In this document: positions 36,334 to 45,528 of the stretch, piece by piece
Position numbering within the stretch: the stretch's first letter is position 1
Layout: the number at the start of each line of letters is the position of its first letter
Made by a program: the position numbers and the translations under genes
Notes under the pieces: model-generated
Databases searched by the model: none
What the model was told of the DNA's origin: nothing
What the model saw: the letters and a program-made list of their open reading frames with translations, nothing else
Source of the DNA: Nitrospinota bacterium
GTDB lineage: Bacteria; Nitrospinota; Nitrospinia; Nitrospinales; VA-1
Direction of reading: 5' to 3'
NCBI GenBank assembly: GCA_027619975.1
Contig: JAQCGX010000002.1
Span: 62,001 to 126,000, forward strand
DNA length: 64,000 nt

Positions 36334-36684
36334 ATGCGCTACCAACCCTTTTCAATTCTTCTTATTGCTTTGATTTTTATCCCCGGATTTTTTTTCTCCG
36401 CATCCCCGGCCTGGGCGGAAAAACCAGTAGAGGATATTTATTTCGGAGATACGAAAAACATGCCCCCGGCATGGTTCAGCCATAAAGAACATACGGACAC
36501 AGGCCTTCAATGTGACAATTGCCATGATGGACTATTTTTAAAGAAAAGAGGCAGTACAGACATCAATAATGCGTTGACCATGAAAACCATGCAGGAAGGC
36601 AAATATTGCGGAAAATGTCATGATGGCGTGCATGAATTTAAGGTCGGGCGATCCTGTTATAAATGCCATGTTAAAAGGAAGTAA
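36334..36684 (+). CDS. Periplasmic triheme c-type cytochrome
   Basis: A 116-residue exported protein (counted from ATG 36334, six bases after GGGGAG) with a signal peptide ending near SPAWA. Three CxxCH haem-binding motifs are visible: CDNCH, CGKCH and CYKCH; additional histidines (WFSHKEH, GVHEF) could be distal ligands, as in class III / cytochrome c7 proteins. It probably shuttles electrons in the periplasm; no reductase gene is adjacent. Confidence 0.9.
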   Translation: MRYQPFSILLIALIFIPGFFFSASPAWAEKPVEDIYFGDTKNMPPAWFSHKEHTDTGLQCDNCHDGLFLKKRGSTDINNALTMKTMQEGKYCGKCHDGVHEFKVGRSCYKCHVKRK

Positions 36685-36698
36685 ATAACATTAAGCCT

Positions 36699-36815
36699 GT
36701 GAGGAAACTTTTCAAAATTTCTTATCTTCCCATTCCAATAATATCCTGCCTTTGTTTCCTGTTTTTTTCCAGAAGCTCCTTTGCAGCCGATGAGCCGGAA
36801 ACAATAGATGGGTAG
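36699..36815 (+). pseudogene. Possible remnant: signal peptide followed by stop
   Basis: GTG 36699 starts a 38-residue frame with a convincing signal peptide (PIPIISCLCFLFFSRSSFA) then AADEPETIDG and a TAG at 36813-36815. Nothing of the mature protein follows in the same frame; in another frame the next ~60 nt read SLNYAGNRLTAPGRKRILKHL. It may be the decayed start of an exported protein gene, possibly a cytochrome-like partner of the preceding gene. Low confidence. Confidence 0.3.
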
Positions 36816-36910
36816 AGTCTCTCAATTATGCAGGCAACCGCTTGACAGCCCCAGGGCGCAAACGTATCCTGAAGCATCTGTAAATTTCCTCAAACCAACC
36901 CCAGACATCT

Positions 36911-37873
36911 ATGGAAAACTTATTAAATAAAAAAACTAACAGAAATCAGACAGCGGTTATCGGCGACGTCACTCTGAAGATGAGTGTCCCTGACGCGACA
37001 CAACCCGAGTGGATCGGCCAGAATGAGGTTTTGAAGCAGATTCTGGCCTGCTGGCTGGTGGTGGGCGAAAAGGACTTCCCCCTTTCTCCGCGCATCGTGG
37101 GCATGCCGGGAATCGGAAAAACCACGCTGGCGATGGTTGCGGCTTTAAAGCGTGAACAGCCCTTATACATATTTCAATGCACCAGCGATACCCGCCCGGA
37201 AGACCTGCTGGTCACACCCGTTCTGGCGGAATCGGGAAAAATTTCCTACCACGCCTCGCCGCTGGTGAGCGCCATGATCACCGGGGGCATCTGCATTCTC
37301 GATGAAGGCAACCGCATGAATGAGAAAAGCTGGGCCTCTCTGGCGCCGCTGTTGGACCACCGCCGCTATGTGGAATCCATTATCGCCGGCATTCAGATCC
37401 ACGCCCATGAGGAATTTCGCGCCTGCGTCACCATGAACCGCGATGAATCGACGTTTGAGATTCCCGACTACATCTTATCGCGTCTGCAACCGACGCTTCC
37501 ACTGTCCATGCCCAATCATCAGGATGAAATGGCTATTTTGCGCTATCATCTGCCGTTTGCCGAGGACGACCTGCTGAACATGACGGTCGATTTCTTACAG
37601 CAAGCGCATCAATTGGACCTGGATTTTTCTCCCCGCGATGGCATCCACATTCTGCAATATGCTCTCAAACGGTTGAGTCAGGATAAGGATCACCCGCTTG
37701 GCAAAGATGCATTCTGGAGAGAAGCCGTGATCCGGGTATTGGGTGAAGATGCTCTGGACCTCGACGGGCTGGCTTCCAAAAAGCGACGGGCGCTCGGTTC
37801 CGACCGATTGCCGATGGGCCTTGGAGATTTCTTTTTCGATGAAGACAGCCCCCTCCATCCAGATAGCGATTAA
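36911..37873 (+). CDS. MoxR-like AAA+ ATPase
   Basis: A 320-residue AAA+ protein: Walker A GMPGIGKT (residues 64-71), Walker B ILDEGNR (129-135), a sensor 1 asparagine in VTMNRDES and an arginine-finger-type [15 protein letters not shown]. The length and the helical C-terminus match the MoxR family, whose members act as chaperone-type remodellers for partner proteins, usually with a vWA protein next door. Here the neighbour, 21 nt downstream, is a 612-residue protein instead. Codon use is GC-richer than that of nearby genes. Confidence 0.88.
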   Translation: MENLLNKKTNRNQTAVIGDVTLKMSVPDATQPEWIGQNEVLKQILACWLVVGEKDFPLSPRIVGMPGIGKTTLAMVAALKREQPLYIFQCTSDTRPEDLLVTPVLAESGKISYHASPLVSAMITGGICILDEGNRMNEKSWASLAPLLDHRRYVESIIAGIQIHAHEEFRACVTMNRDESTFEIPDYILSRLQPTLPLSMPNHQDEMAILRYHLPFAEDDLLNMTVDFLQQAHQLDLDFSPRDGIHILQYALKRLSQDKDHPLGKDAFWREAVIRVLGEDALDLDGLASKKRRALGSDRLPMGLGDFFFDEDSPLHPDSD

Positions 37874-37894
37874 TCCCGTAATACGGGATAGACA

Positions 37895-39733
37895 ATGAAA
37901 AACAAAAAAGATATTTTTACTATCAGCGATAAAATCCGCGTCCTTCCCGTCGTGCACGGCAGCGGCAATTACACGGCGCAGGTGCGGGAAGCCATATTGT
38001 CCGCAGGCGGAGATTGTCTGGCGGTGGCCCTGCCGCCGGAATTTCAATCGACCGTTGAGCAGGGTCTCAAACTCCTTCCCGCAGTCACCGTGAGCTGTCT
38101 GGAGGAAGCGGATGGAACCCGGAATTACGTTCCCATTGACCCCAGCCAACCGCTCATCATGGGTCTCAGAATAGCCCGGCAAGAGGGCATGGACACCGCG
38201 TTCATCGACTGGAGCACGGCATCCTTTGAGCCGCGGCAGATGCATTTCCCCGATACCTTCGCCCTCAGTGGAATGTCTCTCGAAAAGTTCAGCGCCGCTA
38301 TTCTTTCGACCCTGAAACGCCCCAAGTCCGGCAGTCAGCATGAAAAACGAGCCCGCTGGATGGGCTATCAACTCCATCGTCTGGAGATGGACTATTCCAA
38401 AATCATCTTTATCTGTTCCATTCTCGATTGGCCGTGGGTCAAGGAAGCCTATGACGAACGGCTGGAATATTCTCCGCCGGAGATTATCGATGGAACCCCG
38501 CATCTTTACGGGGTGGATAACAACACCCTGCTGTTTGCGTTGACGGAATTTCCCTACATCACCTATCTCTATGAAAAACGACGGCAGGAAATGCGTTCCG
38601 ACCGGGATGTGCAGATCGACGGGGTCAAGGAGATCATCCTCCGCGCACGGGAGATTTTCCTGAAGAAGAAAAAGGTGCGCTATCATAATTTGTCCACCCA
38701 GTCATTTCAGGCGTATTTACAATACGTACGCAACCTGACCCTGATGGAATCGCGGTTGATGCCGGACCTGTACACTCTGGTCACGGCGGCCAAGCAGATC
38801 GGCGGCGATCTGTTTGCCATTTCGGTTCTGGACGCGGCGCGGGAATATCCTTATCCGGGCAATGAGTCTCTTGATAGTCTCTCACTGGGGATCAATCAGG
38901 CGGTATTCGACGAAGATGAAAAAACACCCGTTTCCATGAAAAACCGGCTTTCGGAATTGATGCTGGAATGGCGGACACTTAATCTCAAGCCGGAACCGGA
39001 CATCAAAAAGCAGGAAAACTGGAAATACCGTTGGGACCCGCATGGCCAGTGTTCCTGGCCGCCAGAGGATGAAAAAATTGAAAGCCTCAACACCCATGTC
39101 CGCGAACAATCAAAACTTCTGCTGAGCAACGATCTGGCCCGAACGGAGAAATTCACCTCCTCCGTGAAGGACGGCATCGACATCCGCGATACTTTAAGAA
39201 ACTGGCACACGGGCGATATCTATGTGAAGGAAATTCCCCCGTCCCGTGGGCAGGTGGAAATCGTCGTGTTCCTGTTCGATCCCGAACCCGACCCCAAGCA
39301 ATACACCTGGCGGCAGACCTGGTACGCCGAACATGACAATGAGTCCACCCTGTGTTTCTTCGCCACCGAGTATATGAATAACCTGATAGGCCCCGGAGTC
39401 GGCGAGGCCAATTATGGCGGTTGCATGATGATATACCCACCGCGGCCCATCTTCAATATTTGGGAAGACCCGAATATCTATCTGGCCGATACGCTGGAAG
39501 AAAAACTGCTGGAAGCGGCGTTTTACCATTCCAGGGAAAAGCACGTCACCGTCGTGTCCCCCTGCCCTGCCCGACCCAGCTGGCGGCAGCTGGCACGTCA
39601 GTTCAAGAAAAACCTCATCCACATCCCCATGAAACGGTTTTCCAACCAGACCCTGGAACGCGTCCGCCGTTTTCATGTATTGAACGGCAAGGAGATCCGC
39701 TCCTTCGCGCAACGCTTTATTCAGGATATTTAG
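37895..39733 (+). CDS. Uncharacterised 612-residue partner of the MoxR ATPase
   Basis: No named family is certain. The N-terminal part (about residues 14-110: VLPVVHGSGNYTAQVREAI, LAVALPPEF, ...LIMGLRIARQEGMDTAFIDW) has the look of a TraB/ChaN-like or DUF5682-like domain, where a histidine-containing loop and an acidic strand end build an active site. The middle is helical and rich in R and E. The C-terminal third has beta-rich segments (VEIVVFLFDPEPD, CMMIYPPRPIFNIW, HVTVVSPCPARPSW). No signal peptide and no transmembrane helix. With the ATPase 21 nt upstream it forms a two-gene unit; the protein is probably its client or effector. Identification of the N-domain is tentative. Confidence 0.8.
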   Translation: MKNKKDIFTISDKIRVLPVVHGSGNYTAQVREAILSAGGDCLAVALPPEFQSTVEQGLKLLPAVTVSCLEEADGTRNYVPIDPSQPLIMGLRIARQEGMDTAFIDWSTASFEPRQMHFPDTFALSGMSLEKFSAAILSTLKRPKSGSQHEKRARWMGYQLHRLEMDYSKIIFICSILDWPWVKEAYDERLEYSPPEIIDGTPHLYGVDNNTLLFALTEFPYITYLYEKRRQEMRSDRDVQIDGVKEIILRAREIFLKKKKVRYHNLSTQSFQAYLQYVRNLTLMESRLMPDLYTLVTAAKQIGGDLFAISVLDAAREYPYPGNESLDSLSLGINQAVFDEDEKTPVSMKNRLSELMLEWRTLNLKPEPDIKKQENWKYRWDPHGQCSWPPEDEKIESLNTHVREQSKLLLSNDLARTEKFTSSVKDGIDIRDTLRNWHTGDIYVKEIPPSRGQVEIVVFLFDPEPDPKQYTWRQTWYAEHDNESTLCFFATEYMNNLIGPGVGEANYGGCMMIYPPRPIFNIWEDPNIYLADTLEEKLLEAAFYHSREKHVTVVSPCPARPSWRQLARQFKKNLIHIPMKRFSNQTLERVRRFHVLNGKEIRSFAQRFIQDI

Positions 39734-39880
39734 TCCCCGTATCTCATGCAAAATGTTACAATTTGGCTAATATTTAATGAAGAAATTTAGTCCAAAATGG
39801 GCTTTTTATCCGTAAATAGACACAGGGTTTGAACGTTATGCGTATCAATAAAAACAATATTAAATATCTTGAGGGGAACT

Positions 39881-40821
39881 ATGCTGAAACTGAAATTTGT
39901 TGCATCAATCGCAGAACGAGATATTGATCTTTTGCTCATGGAAGAGATTTCAGTAAGTAATGAATTCCGTGAGTGGTTCTCTTCTCGTGTTTTTGGTGAA
40001 CCAATTTTTCAATAAACAATCGGTGCATGGCATTCTGTGTCGGATGCAGATCGAGAATCCGATATAGTTTATATTTTTGAAGGAATAAGCGGGGAACGTA
40101 TAGCAATCCTTATCGAAAATAAAATTGATGCCCCACCACAGCAAGATCAAGGAGAGCGTTATCACAAGCGTGGTGAAAATGGACTTAAGGAAGGAGATTG
40201 GGACGAATATAAAACATGCGTGATTGCTCCTGATAAATATTTATCATCATCAAAACATTCTGAAATTTATGACATTGAAATTAGCTATGAAGAGATATTA
40301 GCTTACTTTCAATCGCGTCGCCATCGCGATGAACGATTCTCATATAAAGCACGAATTCTTCTTGAAGGGATCGAGAAAAACAGAAAGGGTTACCAACCAA
40401 AATACAGTGAAGAAATGACAAATTTTGTGATGGACTATCACACATTTGCAGCCGATAAATGCCCCAAACTCGGTATGCAGGAAGCCAAACCAAGACCGGC
40501 GGGAAGTACGTGGGTTATGTTTTATCCAGACGCTCTTTAAAAAAAAAAATCAATCTAGCTCATCAGCTCACTAAAGGGCTGGTAAAGGTATTTTTTAAGG
40601 GTCAGGCAGAAGCTATCGATACACTTAAAAAAAAATATGATTCAATTCTTCCCAGTAATGCATTTATTACTTTAGCTGGTAAATCTGTTGCTATCTCTGT
40701 AAAAGTTTCAAAGATTGACCCTTTGTCAAAATCCTTTTTTGAACAAAAAGAAAAAGTAGAGCAGGCATTGCAATATTTGATGACACTAGAGGAGTTGGTG
40801 TCTGAACATGGCAACATTTAA
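39881..40821 (+). pseudogene. PD-(D/E)XK nuclease-superfamily gene, broken by a stop and a frameshift
   Basis: Starting at ATG 39881 (AGGGG just before it) the frame reads into TAA 40013-40015, then continues in frame: TIGAWHSVSDADRESDIVYIFEG and AILIENKIDAPPQQDQG, the D...E-x-K core of the PD-(D/E)XK fold. At 40538-40540 it hits TAA beside an 11-A run; the neighbouring frame continues to 40821 with INLAHQLTKGLVKVFFKGQAEA, matching a single longer protein. Together this is one ~310-residue gene with two lesions. The family includes restriction- and defence-type nucleases, but the exact member is unknown. Compared with the GC-rich MoxR operon upstream it is AT-rich. Confidence 0.75.
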
Positions 40822-40841
40822 CAATCTCATCCAGAAGATAT

Positions 40842-41159
40842 CTAAAAGGGGCGCAACACTTCCTCATCTAACTTTAAATGACCTTTACCGGAACAAACCG
40901 CCTCAATCTTGAATATTTCCGAAAAACTCCTCTCTTTTTTTCTCAATAGACGCTTACAAAATACATCATCCACACTTTTGTACGTGTCCACTAACTCCAA
41001 GGATCTCAATATATCCATCAACTGTCTAAAATAATAGCCATAATCGCCCGAAAAGTATAACCCCGTCCGCATTGACAACCCGCCAAATAATAACACCCCA
41101 CGAAATAAACTGAAAAATTGGGCTTTATTTTGACCCTCATCAACTCCAGTCTTTGGCAT
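40842..41159 (-). CDS. Uncharacterised small protein
   Basis: A 105-residue frame opposite in direction to both neighbours, filling the space between the broken nuclease and the mlaC-like gene. It has no signal peptide, membrane segment or known motif; the C-terminal half is charged (KRLLRKKERSFSEIFKIEAV). No good ribosome-binding site is seen. The frame may be coincidental; if not real, 40822-41244 holds no gene. Confidence 0.3.
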   Translation of the reverse strand: MPKTGVDEGQNKAQFFSLFRGVLLFGGLSMRTGLYFSGDYGYYFRQLMDILRSLELVDTYKSVDDVFCKRLLRKKERSFSEIFKIEAVCSGKGHLKLDEEVLRPF

Positions 41160-41244
41160 GGTGAGTGCATCCTTACTTTATTACTCCACATAAAAATAAG
41201 TCTACTTTTAAAGGACTCTCCAAAACAATCAATGAGGTGATGGA

Positions 41245-41859
41245 ATGACAAGCGAGCGAAGAGTTTTCAGTTTGATCCTGGGGATTGCGGTCCTCTTTAT
41301 TTTTGTAATGCCGCAAGGGATAATGGCCGGTGAAACCCAGGTAACAAAAGATCTCAAATCAACGATCGATCAGGTCATCGTGATTGTCAATGATGAGAAA
41401 TTGAAGGAAGATCCGGAAAACCGCCGGGAACAACTTCGCCAGACCATCAACAAACGGTTCAATTATAACCAAATGGCCGTTCGGGCGCTTGCTTAAAACT
41501 GGAGCCCCAGAACTCCGCAGGAAAGAGACGATTTCACCCGCTTGTTCCGGAAACTTTTAGAGAAGTCCTACGCCAAAAAAATTGAAACGTTTGGGACCGG
41601 TAAAGTCAGTTATAAGGATGAAGTGGTTAAGGGAAAATATGCGATGGTTCAGACAACGGTCCAGCAACAGGGACAATCCGTCAGCCTGGATTACAAATTG
41701 ACCCTGGAAGACGGTGAGTGGAAAGTCTATGACTTTGTGATCAAAGGCGTCAGCATCATTAGTAACTACCGGAACCAGTTCTCCAAGGCGCTCAAAAAAG
41801 ATTCTTTCGAAGATTTAATGAAAAAACTGGAAGAGTCCGGGGAAGAAAACGTTATTTAG
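41245..41859 (+). pseudogene. mlaC: MlaC/Ttg2D-like phospholipid-binding protein gene with in-frame TAA
   Basis: One frame from ATG 41245 to TAG 41857-41859, interrupted only by TAA at 41494-41496. The head has a signal peptide (LGIAVLFIFVMPQGIMA, cleaved near AGE); the flanks of the stop, YNQMAVRALA and NWSPRTPQERDDFTRLFRKLL, are the two halves of a typical MlaC segment, so the stop replaces one residue of a conserved helix. The tail SLDYKLTLEDGEWKVYDFVIKGVSIISNYRNQF is strongly MlaC. MlaC carries phospholipid between outer and inner membrane. No mlaD, E or F gene is adjacent. Probably a recent nonsense lesion, possibly an error. Confidence 0.8.
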
Positions 41860-41903
41860 TTCGTGTTAAGCCGAGTACGGCGAAGTTATCGAAATGATTG
41901 ATG

Positions 41904-42494
41904 TCAGTTCAGATAATCCGTCGGCCCACGGTCGCTAAAGGAAAACAGGTTGTTTGCATTCCTCTGTGTCAATCCTAATGACTCCTGCAACCGGTCGGGG
42001 AAGGCCTGATCGCAATCATGGAGGTATTTCATCACGGCAATCATCCAATCCGCTTCGCGGGGGGCATGGATGACGGCTATATTCTGATCCTCATACTCTT
42101 TGCAAATTGAATCCGCTGCCTTGCTGATACCGGGCAGCGTTTTTTTATTCTTAATTGTTAAGGGACGAACCGGGTCCACCTGGATGATTTCCAGCCCCCG
42201 ATATTCTTCCGGGATATCCTCGGTGATGAACTCCTTAATAGGAACTCCGATTAAATTGGTCAGTCCCGGTCGCGCAAGGGAGGCTATATAAAGAGGCGCT
42301 CGCTTAATCGCCGCGTGCTCGGCATATCCTTCGCGGAGAATGGTCGTGTTCTTATCCTCTTCTCCAAAGACCACAAAATCCCAGCGCCCGTAGGTCATGC
42401 TTTTCTGCCGCTGAATGACGACTGTTTCTTCAACGGCTTTTTGAATGGCATCGAAAACCTTTTTATCTTTTGTTCTCAATTTGAACTGCGGCAT
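41904..42494 (-). CDS. Uncharacterised 196-residue soluble protein
   Basis: Start at ATG 42494 (AGGAG nine bases before). No motif I can name. Notable are a YGRWDFVVFGEEDKNTTILREGYAEHAA segment, PLTIKNKKTLPGIS, and a C-terminal helix with HDCDQAFPDRLQESLG. No signal peptide or membrane helix. Convergent with mlaC and divergent from murJ. Codon use is normal for the window, so it is likely expressed. Confidence 0.65.
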   Translation of the reverse strand: MPQFKLRTKDKKVFDAIQKAVEETVVIQRQKSMTYGRWDFVVFGEEDKNTTILREGYAEHAAIKRAPLYIASLARPGLTNLIGVPIKEFITEDIPEEYRGLEIIQVDPVRPLTIKNKKTLPGISKAADSICKEYEDQNIAVIHAPREADWMIAVMKYLHDCDQAFPDRLQESLGLTQRNANNLFSFSDRGPTDYLN

Positions 42495-42725
42495 CCTGAC
42501 TCTCTCCTGAAAATTGTTCAAATGATTATAGTACACATTGCTGAAAATATTGTGGTGTGGATCACTGAAAACAAAATGATTTTGCAATGGCAACCGCCGC
42601 CGCCCCTTTGCATCCTGATAATTAAATTCAACCGGAACGGTAATTTTGTTATACTTCCACGTCCTTTAAGTGGCGTGAAGCCGAAGGAGTCCATTCATTT
42701 TCCTACCAAACTTCCTTCCCAGCGC

Positions 42726-44291
42726 ATGGAAAATAATAAAAAAGTGAGCAAGGCGGCAGGAGCCGTCAGCGGCATGACCCTCATTTCCAGGATTTTTGGA
42801 ATGGCGCGGGATTTAGCGATCGCCATGCAATTTGGTTCCTCCGTCGCCGCAGACGCTTTTTTCGTGGCTTTCCGCATCCCCAATATGCAGAGGAAAATTC
42901 TCGGCGAAGGAGCGGTCAGCGCGGCTTTTATCCCCGTGTTTACCGACCTGTTGAATACCAAGGGGGAAAAAGCCGCCTGGGAAATGACTGCCAATCTGCT
43001 GAATATTGTTTTCGTCATTCTGGTAATCACCACCTGCGCTATATTCTTTTTCAGTCCTGCAGTCATTACCGTGTTTGCTCCTGGTTTTCTCGATGATCCC
43101 GAAAAATTCGCCCTGACGGTGAAACTGACCCAATGGATGGCGCCTTATTTGATCTTCATCGGACTCGCATCATTTTGCATGGGCATCTTGAACACGTTCA
43201 ATGTATTTGCCTTGCCTGCCGCCGCACCCGTTCTGCTCAATATCAGCATGATTCTTGGAATTTTTTTCGTGTCTCCGCTGATGGAGGAACCCATTTTTGG
43301 ATTGGCCGTGGGCGTCCTTTTAGGTGGGGTTTTGCAATTGCTGGTGCAACTGCCGGAAACCTTTCGCAAGGGATTTACGTTTGTCAAAACATTCGACGTC
43401 AAACATCCCGAGATCATTAAAATCGGCAAATTAATGGTCCCGGTCATGTTCGGACTGGCGGTTTACGAAATTAATATGCTGATCGACACCCTTCTCGCTT
43501 CCTTGCTTCCCGGTGGTTCCATCTCCTATTTGTATTACGGAAACCGGCTGGTGCAATTGCCGCTCGGAGTTTTTGCCGTCGCTCTGGGAGTGGCCATCCT
43601 GCCCATGCTGTCCCGGCAAGCCGCCAACAAGGATTTTGCCGAGCTGAAAAAGACGCTTGCCTTCGGAATACGATTCATTCTTTTTATCACCATCCCGGCA
43701 ACGGTGGGGTTGATCATTCTGCGATTCCCTATTGTTAACGCACTCTGGGAGCGGGGAGAGTTTTTGCGCGCCTCGACCGACGGAACAGCCATCGCGTTAT
43801 TGTATTATTCGCTGGGGCTGTGCGCGTTTGCGGGCATCAAGGTGATCGTTCCGGCTTATTACTCGTTGCAGGACACAAAAACGCCGGTAAAGATTGGCAT
43901 CTATTCGATGCTCCTGAACATCGTATTGAACCTGATTTTAATGGGGCCCTTGCAACATGGGGGGCTGGCGCTGGCGACATCTATTTCGGCCCTACTCAAT
44001 GTTTTATTGCTGGTTTATTTTCTGAAAAAACGTTTGGGGCTGATCGGCGGACGCCTGATTCTGATTTCCACCCTCAAGCTGGCTTTGTCGTCCACCCTGA
44101 TGGGAATTCAGATTTATTATTGCGACCTCACCTTTTATGACCCTCTAGCTTCGCTGGGAGAAAGGGTTTTTGTTTTGCTGGGCTGTATTTTTACGGGAAT
44201 CTTCACCTTTGGATTTCTTTCCTACCTGATGAAAAACGACGAGCTTATTTTCCTTTTGAGTCTGTTCAAAAACCGCCGGCGAAAATCCTGA
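42726..44291 (+). CDS. murJ: Lipid II flippase MurJ
   Basis: A 521-residue, 14-helix membrane protein of the MOP superfamily that flips lipid II across the inner membrane. Typical features: an N-terminal AAGAVSGMTLISRIFGMARDLAIA with conserved arginines, AFFVAFRIPNM, GEGAVSAAFIPVF and a later central RLVQLPLGVFAVALG. The frame can be read from further upstream (42315), but the ATG 42726 is followed directly by the first conserved helix. It is separated by 80 bp from thrH downstream. Essential gene in most bacteria. Confidence 0.94.
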   Translation: MENNKKVSKAAGAVSGMTLISRIFGMARDLAIAMQFGSSVAADAFFVAFRIPNMQRKILGEGAVSAAFIPVFTDLLNTKGEKAAWEMTANLLNIVFVILVITTCAIFFFSPAVITVFAPGFLDDPEKFALTVKLTQWMAPYLIFIGLASFCMGILNTFNVFALPAAAPVLLNISMILGIFFVSPLMEEPIFGLAVGVLLGGVLQLLVQLPETFRKGFTFVKTFDVKHPEIIKIGKLMVPVMFGLAVYEINMLIDTLLASLLPGGSISYLYYGNRLVQLPLGVFAVALGVAILPMLSRQAANKDFAELKKTLAFGIRFILFITIPATVGLIILRFPIVNALWERGEFLRASTDGTAIALLYYSLGLCAFAGIKVIVPAYYSLQDTKTPVKIGIYSMLLNIVLNLILMGPLQHGGLALATSISALLNVLLLVYFLKKRLGLIGGRLILISTLKLALSSTLMGIQIYYCDLTFYDPLASLGERVFVLLGCIFTGIFTFGFLSYLMKNDELIFLLSLFKNRRRKS

Positions 44292-44371
44292 ATTAAACTG
44301 ATGCCCCTTGTTTTCATCCATTCTTCCTCTATAATGTCGGGCCAACACATTTACGAAAGGAACGTTTGCGA

Positions 44372-44995
44372 ATGATTGCTTGCCTGGATCTTGAAGGAGT
44401 ATTGATTCCCGAGGTGTGGATCGCTTTTGCCGAGAAAACCGGAATTGAAAAGCTCCGCCTGACGACCCGTGATATCCCCGATTATGACGTACTGATGCGG
44501 GGACGATTGAAAATCCTGGAGGAAAATAATCTAAAACTATCGGACATCGAAGACGTGATCCGAGGGATTTCTCCGTTGCCGGGGGCCTATGAGTTTTTGC
44601 AATGGCTGCAATCCGAGTTTCAGGTAGTCATACTGTCAGATACGTTTTATGAGTTTGCCGGTCCGTTGATGGCGCAACTTGGCAATCCCACACTTTTTTG
44701 CCACAGTCTCGTGCTGAATAAAGAAGGAAGCATCGTGGACTACCGTTTACGCATTACTGATGGCAAAACCAAGGCCGTCCGGGCGTTTAAAAATCTCAAT
44801 TTCCAGGTGATCGCCGCAGGGGATTCTTATAACGATACCGGGATGCTGCAAGAAGCCGATGCCGGGATTTTGTATTGCCCACCGGACAATGTGATCGAAG
44901 AGTTTCCGCAGTTTCAAGTCACCCGCAATTACGTGGAATTTAAAGATGCGCTGATCATAACCCGGGACGGATTGCTGAAAACTGCAAACTCATAG
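44372..44995 (+). CDS. thrH: ThrH phosphoserine phosphatase / homoserine phosphotransferase
   Basis: A 207-residue HAD-family enzyme. The nucleophile motif is CLDLEGVLIPEVW at the N-terminus, followed by TTRDIPDYDVLMRGRL, VVILSDTFYEF (motif II) and AAGDSYNDTGML (motif IV). The EGV in place of the usual DGT, and the ending with EEFPQF, match ThrH of Pseudomonas, which transfers phosphate from phosphoserine to homoserine. The ATG 44372 is used; an in-frame TTG is two codons upstream. Confidence 0.92.
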   Translation: MIACLDLEGVLIPEVWIAFAEKTGIEKLRLTTRDIPDYDVLMRGRLKILEENNLKLSDIEDVIRGISPLPGAYEFLQWLQSEFQVVILSDTFYEFAGPLMAQLGNPTLFCHSLVLNKEGSIVDYRLRITDGKTKAVRAFKNLNFQVIAAGDSYNDTGMLQEADAGILYCPPDNVIEEFPQFQVTRNYVEFKDALIITRDGLLKTANS

Positions 44996-44998
44996 CCG

Positions 44999-45514
44999 TT
45001 ATTGGATTTGCGTGTCCAATTCATCCTTGACGATCCACCCGGTTTTACCGTCTCCGGTTATTTGCCACCAATCGTCATTGCTATCCACAATGGTGACCTT
45101 GGCCCCTTTCTTCAAAACCGTCAGGATTTTGCCGTCATCCGCCGGTTTTTCTCGTATTTTTGCCTGTTCAGCTTTGATTTGATGAATGGTTTTGAAATCC
45201 ACAACATGCGGTTTTGCTGTTTTGGTTCCATCCGATGATTCCATGGTGGGCCCGTCCGGCAGGGATTCTTCCTCGTTACCCCCTAAATTAAGACCCAGCT
45301 TGATGATAACGATCGCACCGAACAACGCAACAATGAGAAATATTCGGAAAAAGGTCTGCCCACCGCCGATGCCTTTTTCCGGTTCGTCTTCATGAAGTGC
45401 GGGAGGGCCGCAATGCGGGCAAAACGTGGCTCCAGCGGGAAGCTGTTCGCTGCATTGAGAACAATAATCCGGACCGTTTTTTTTGTTGGCGTTTCCAATC
45501 AAAGAATCACTCAT
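44999..45514 (-). CDS. Zinc-ribbon, membrane-anchored SH3-like protein
   Basis: A 171-residue protein: an N-terminal zinc ribbon (CSQCS...CPHCG, about residues 18-35), one transmembrane helix (residues 55-75), an acidic linker and a C-terminal bacterial SH3-type domain (KIREKPADDGKILTVLKKGAKVTIVDSNDDWWQI). The layout suggests a regulatory membrane protein with a periplasmic SH3 domain, perhaps binding cell-wall peptide. Convergent with thrH, 14 nt downstream of the peptidase gene. Confidence 0.7.
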   Translation of the reverse strand: MSDSLIGNANKKNGPDYCSQCSEQLPAGATFCPHCGPPALHEDEPEKGIGGGQTFFRIFLIVALFGAIVIIKLGLNLGGNEEESLPDGPTMESSDGTKTAKPHVVDFKTIHQIKAEQAKIREKPADDGKILTVLKKGAKVTIVDSNDDWWQITGDGKTGWIVKDELDTQIQ

Positions 45515-45528
45515 CGCAATTTATTCCT

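Noticed and set aside
37595-38686. Long open frame of 363 codons antisense to the MoxR pair
   Set aside because: It covers the reverse complement of two clear genes; the GC-rich codon pattern there leaves several shadow frames open, and its protein has no sensible motif.
1-41859. Reassignment of TAA to an amino acid in this genome
   Set aside because: TAA ends many intact genes here, such as pyrR, pyrB, pyrC and the TlpA-like gene, so it is still a normal stop codon.
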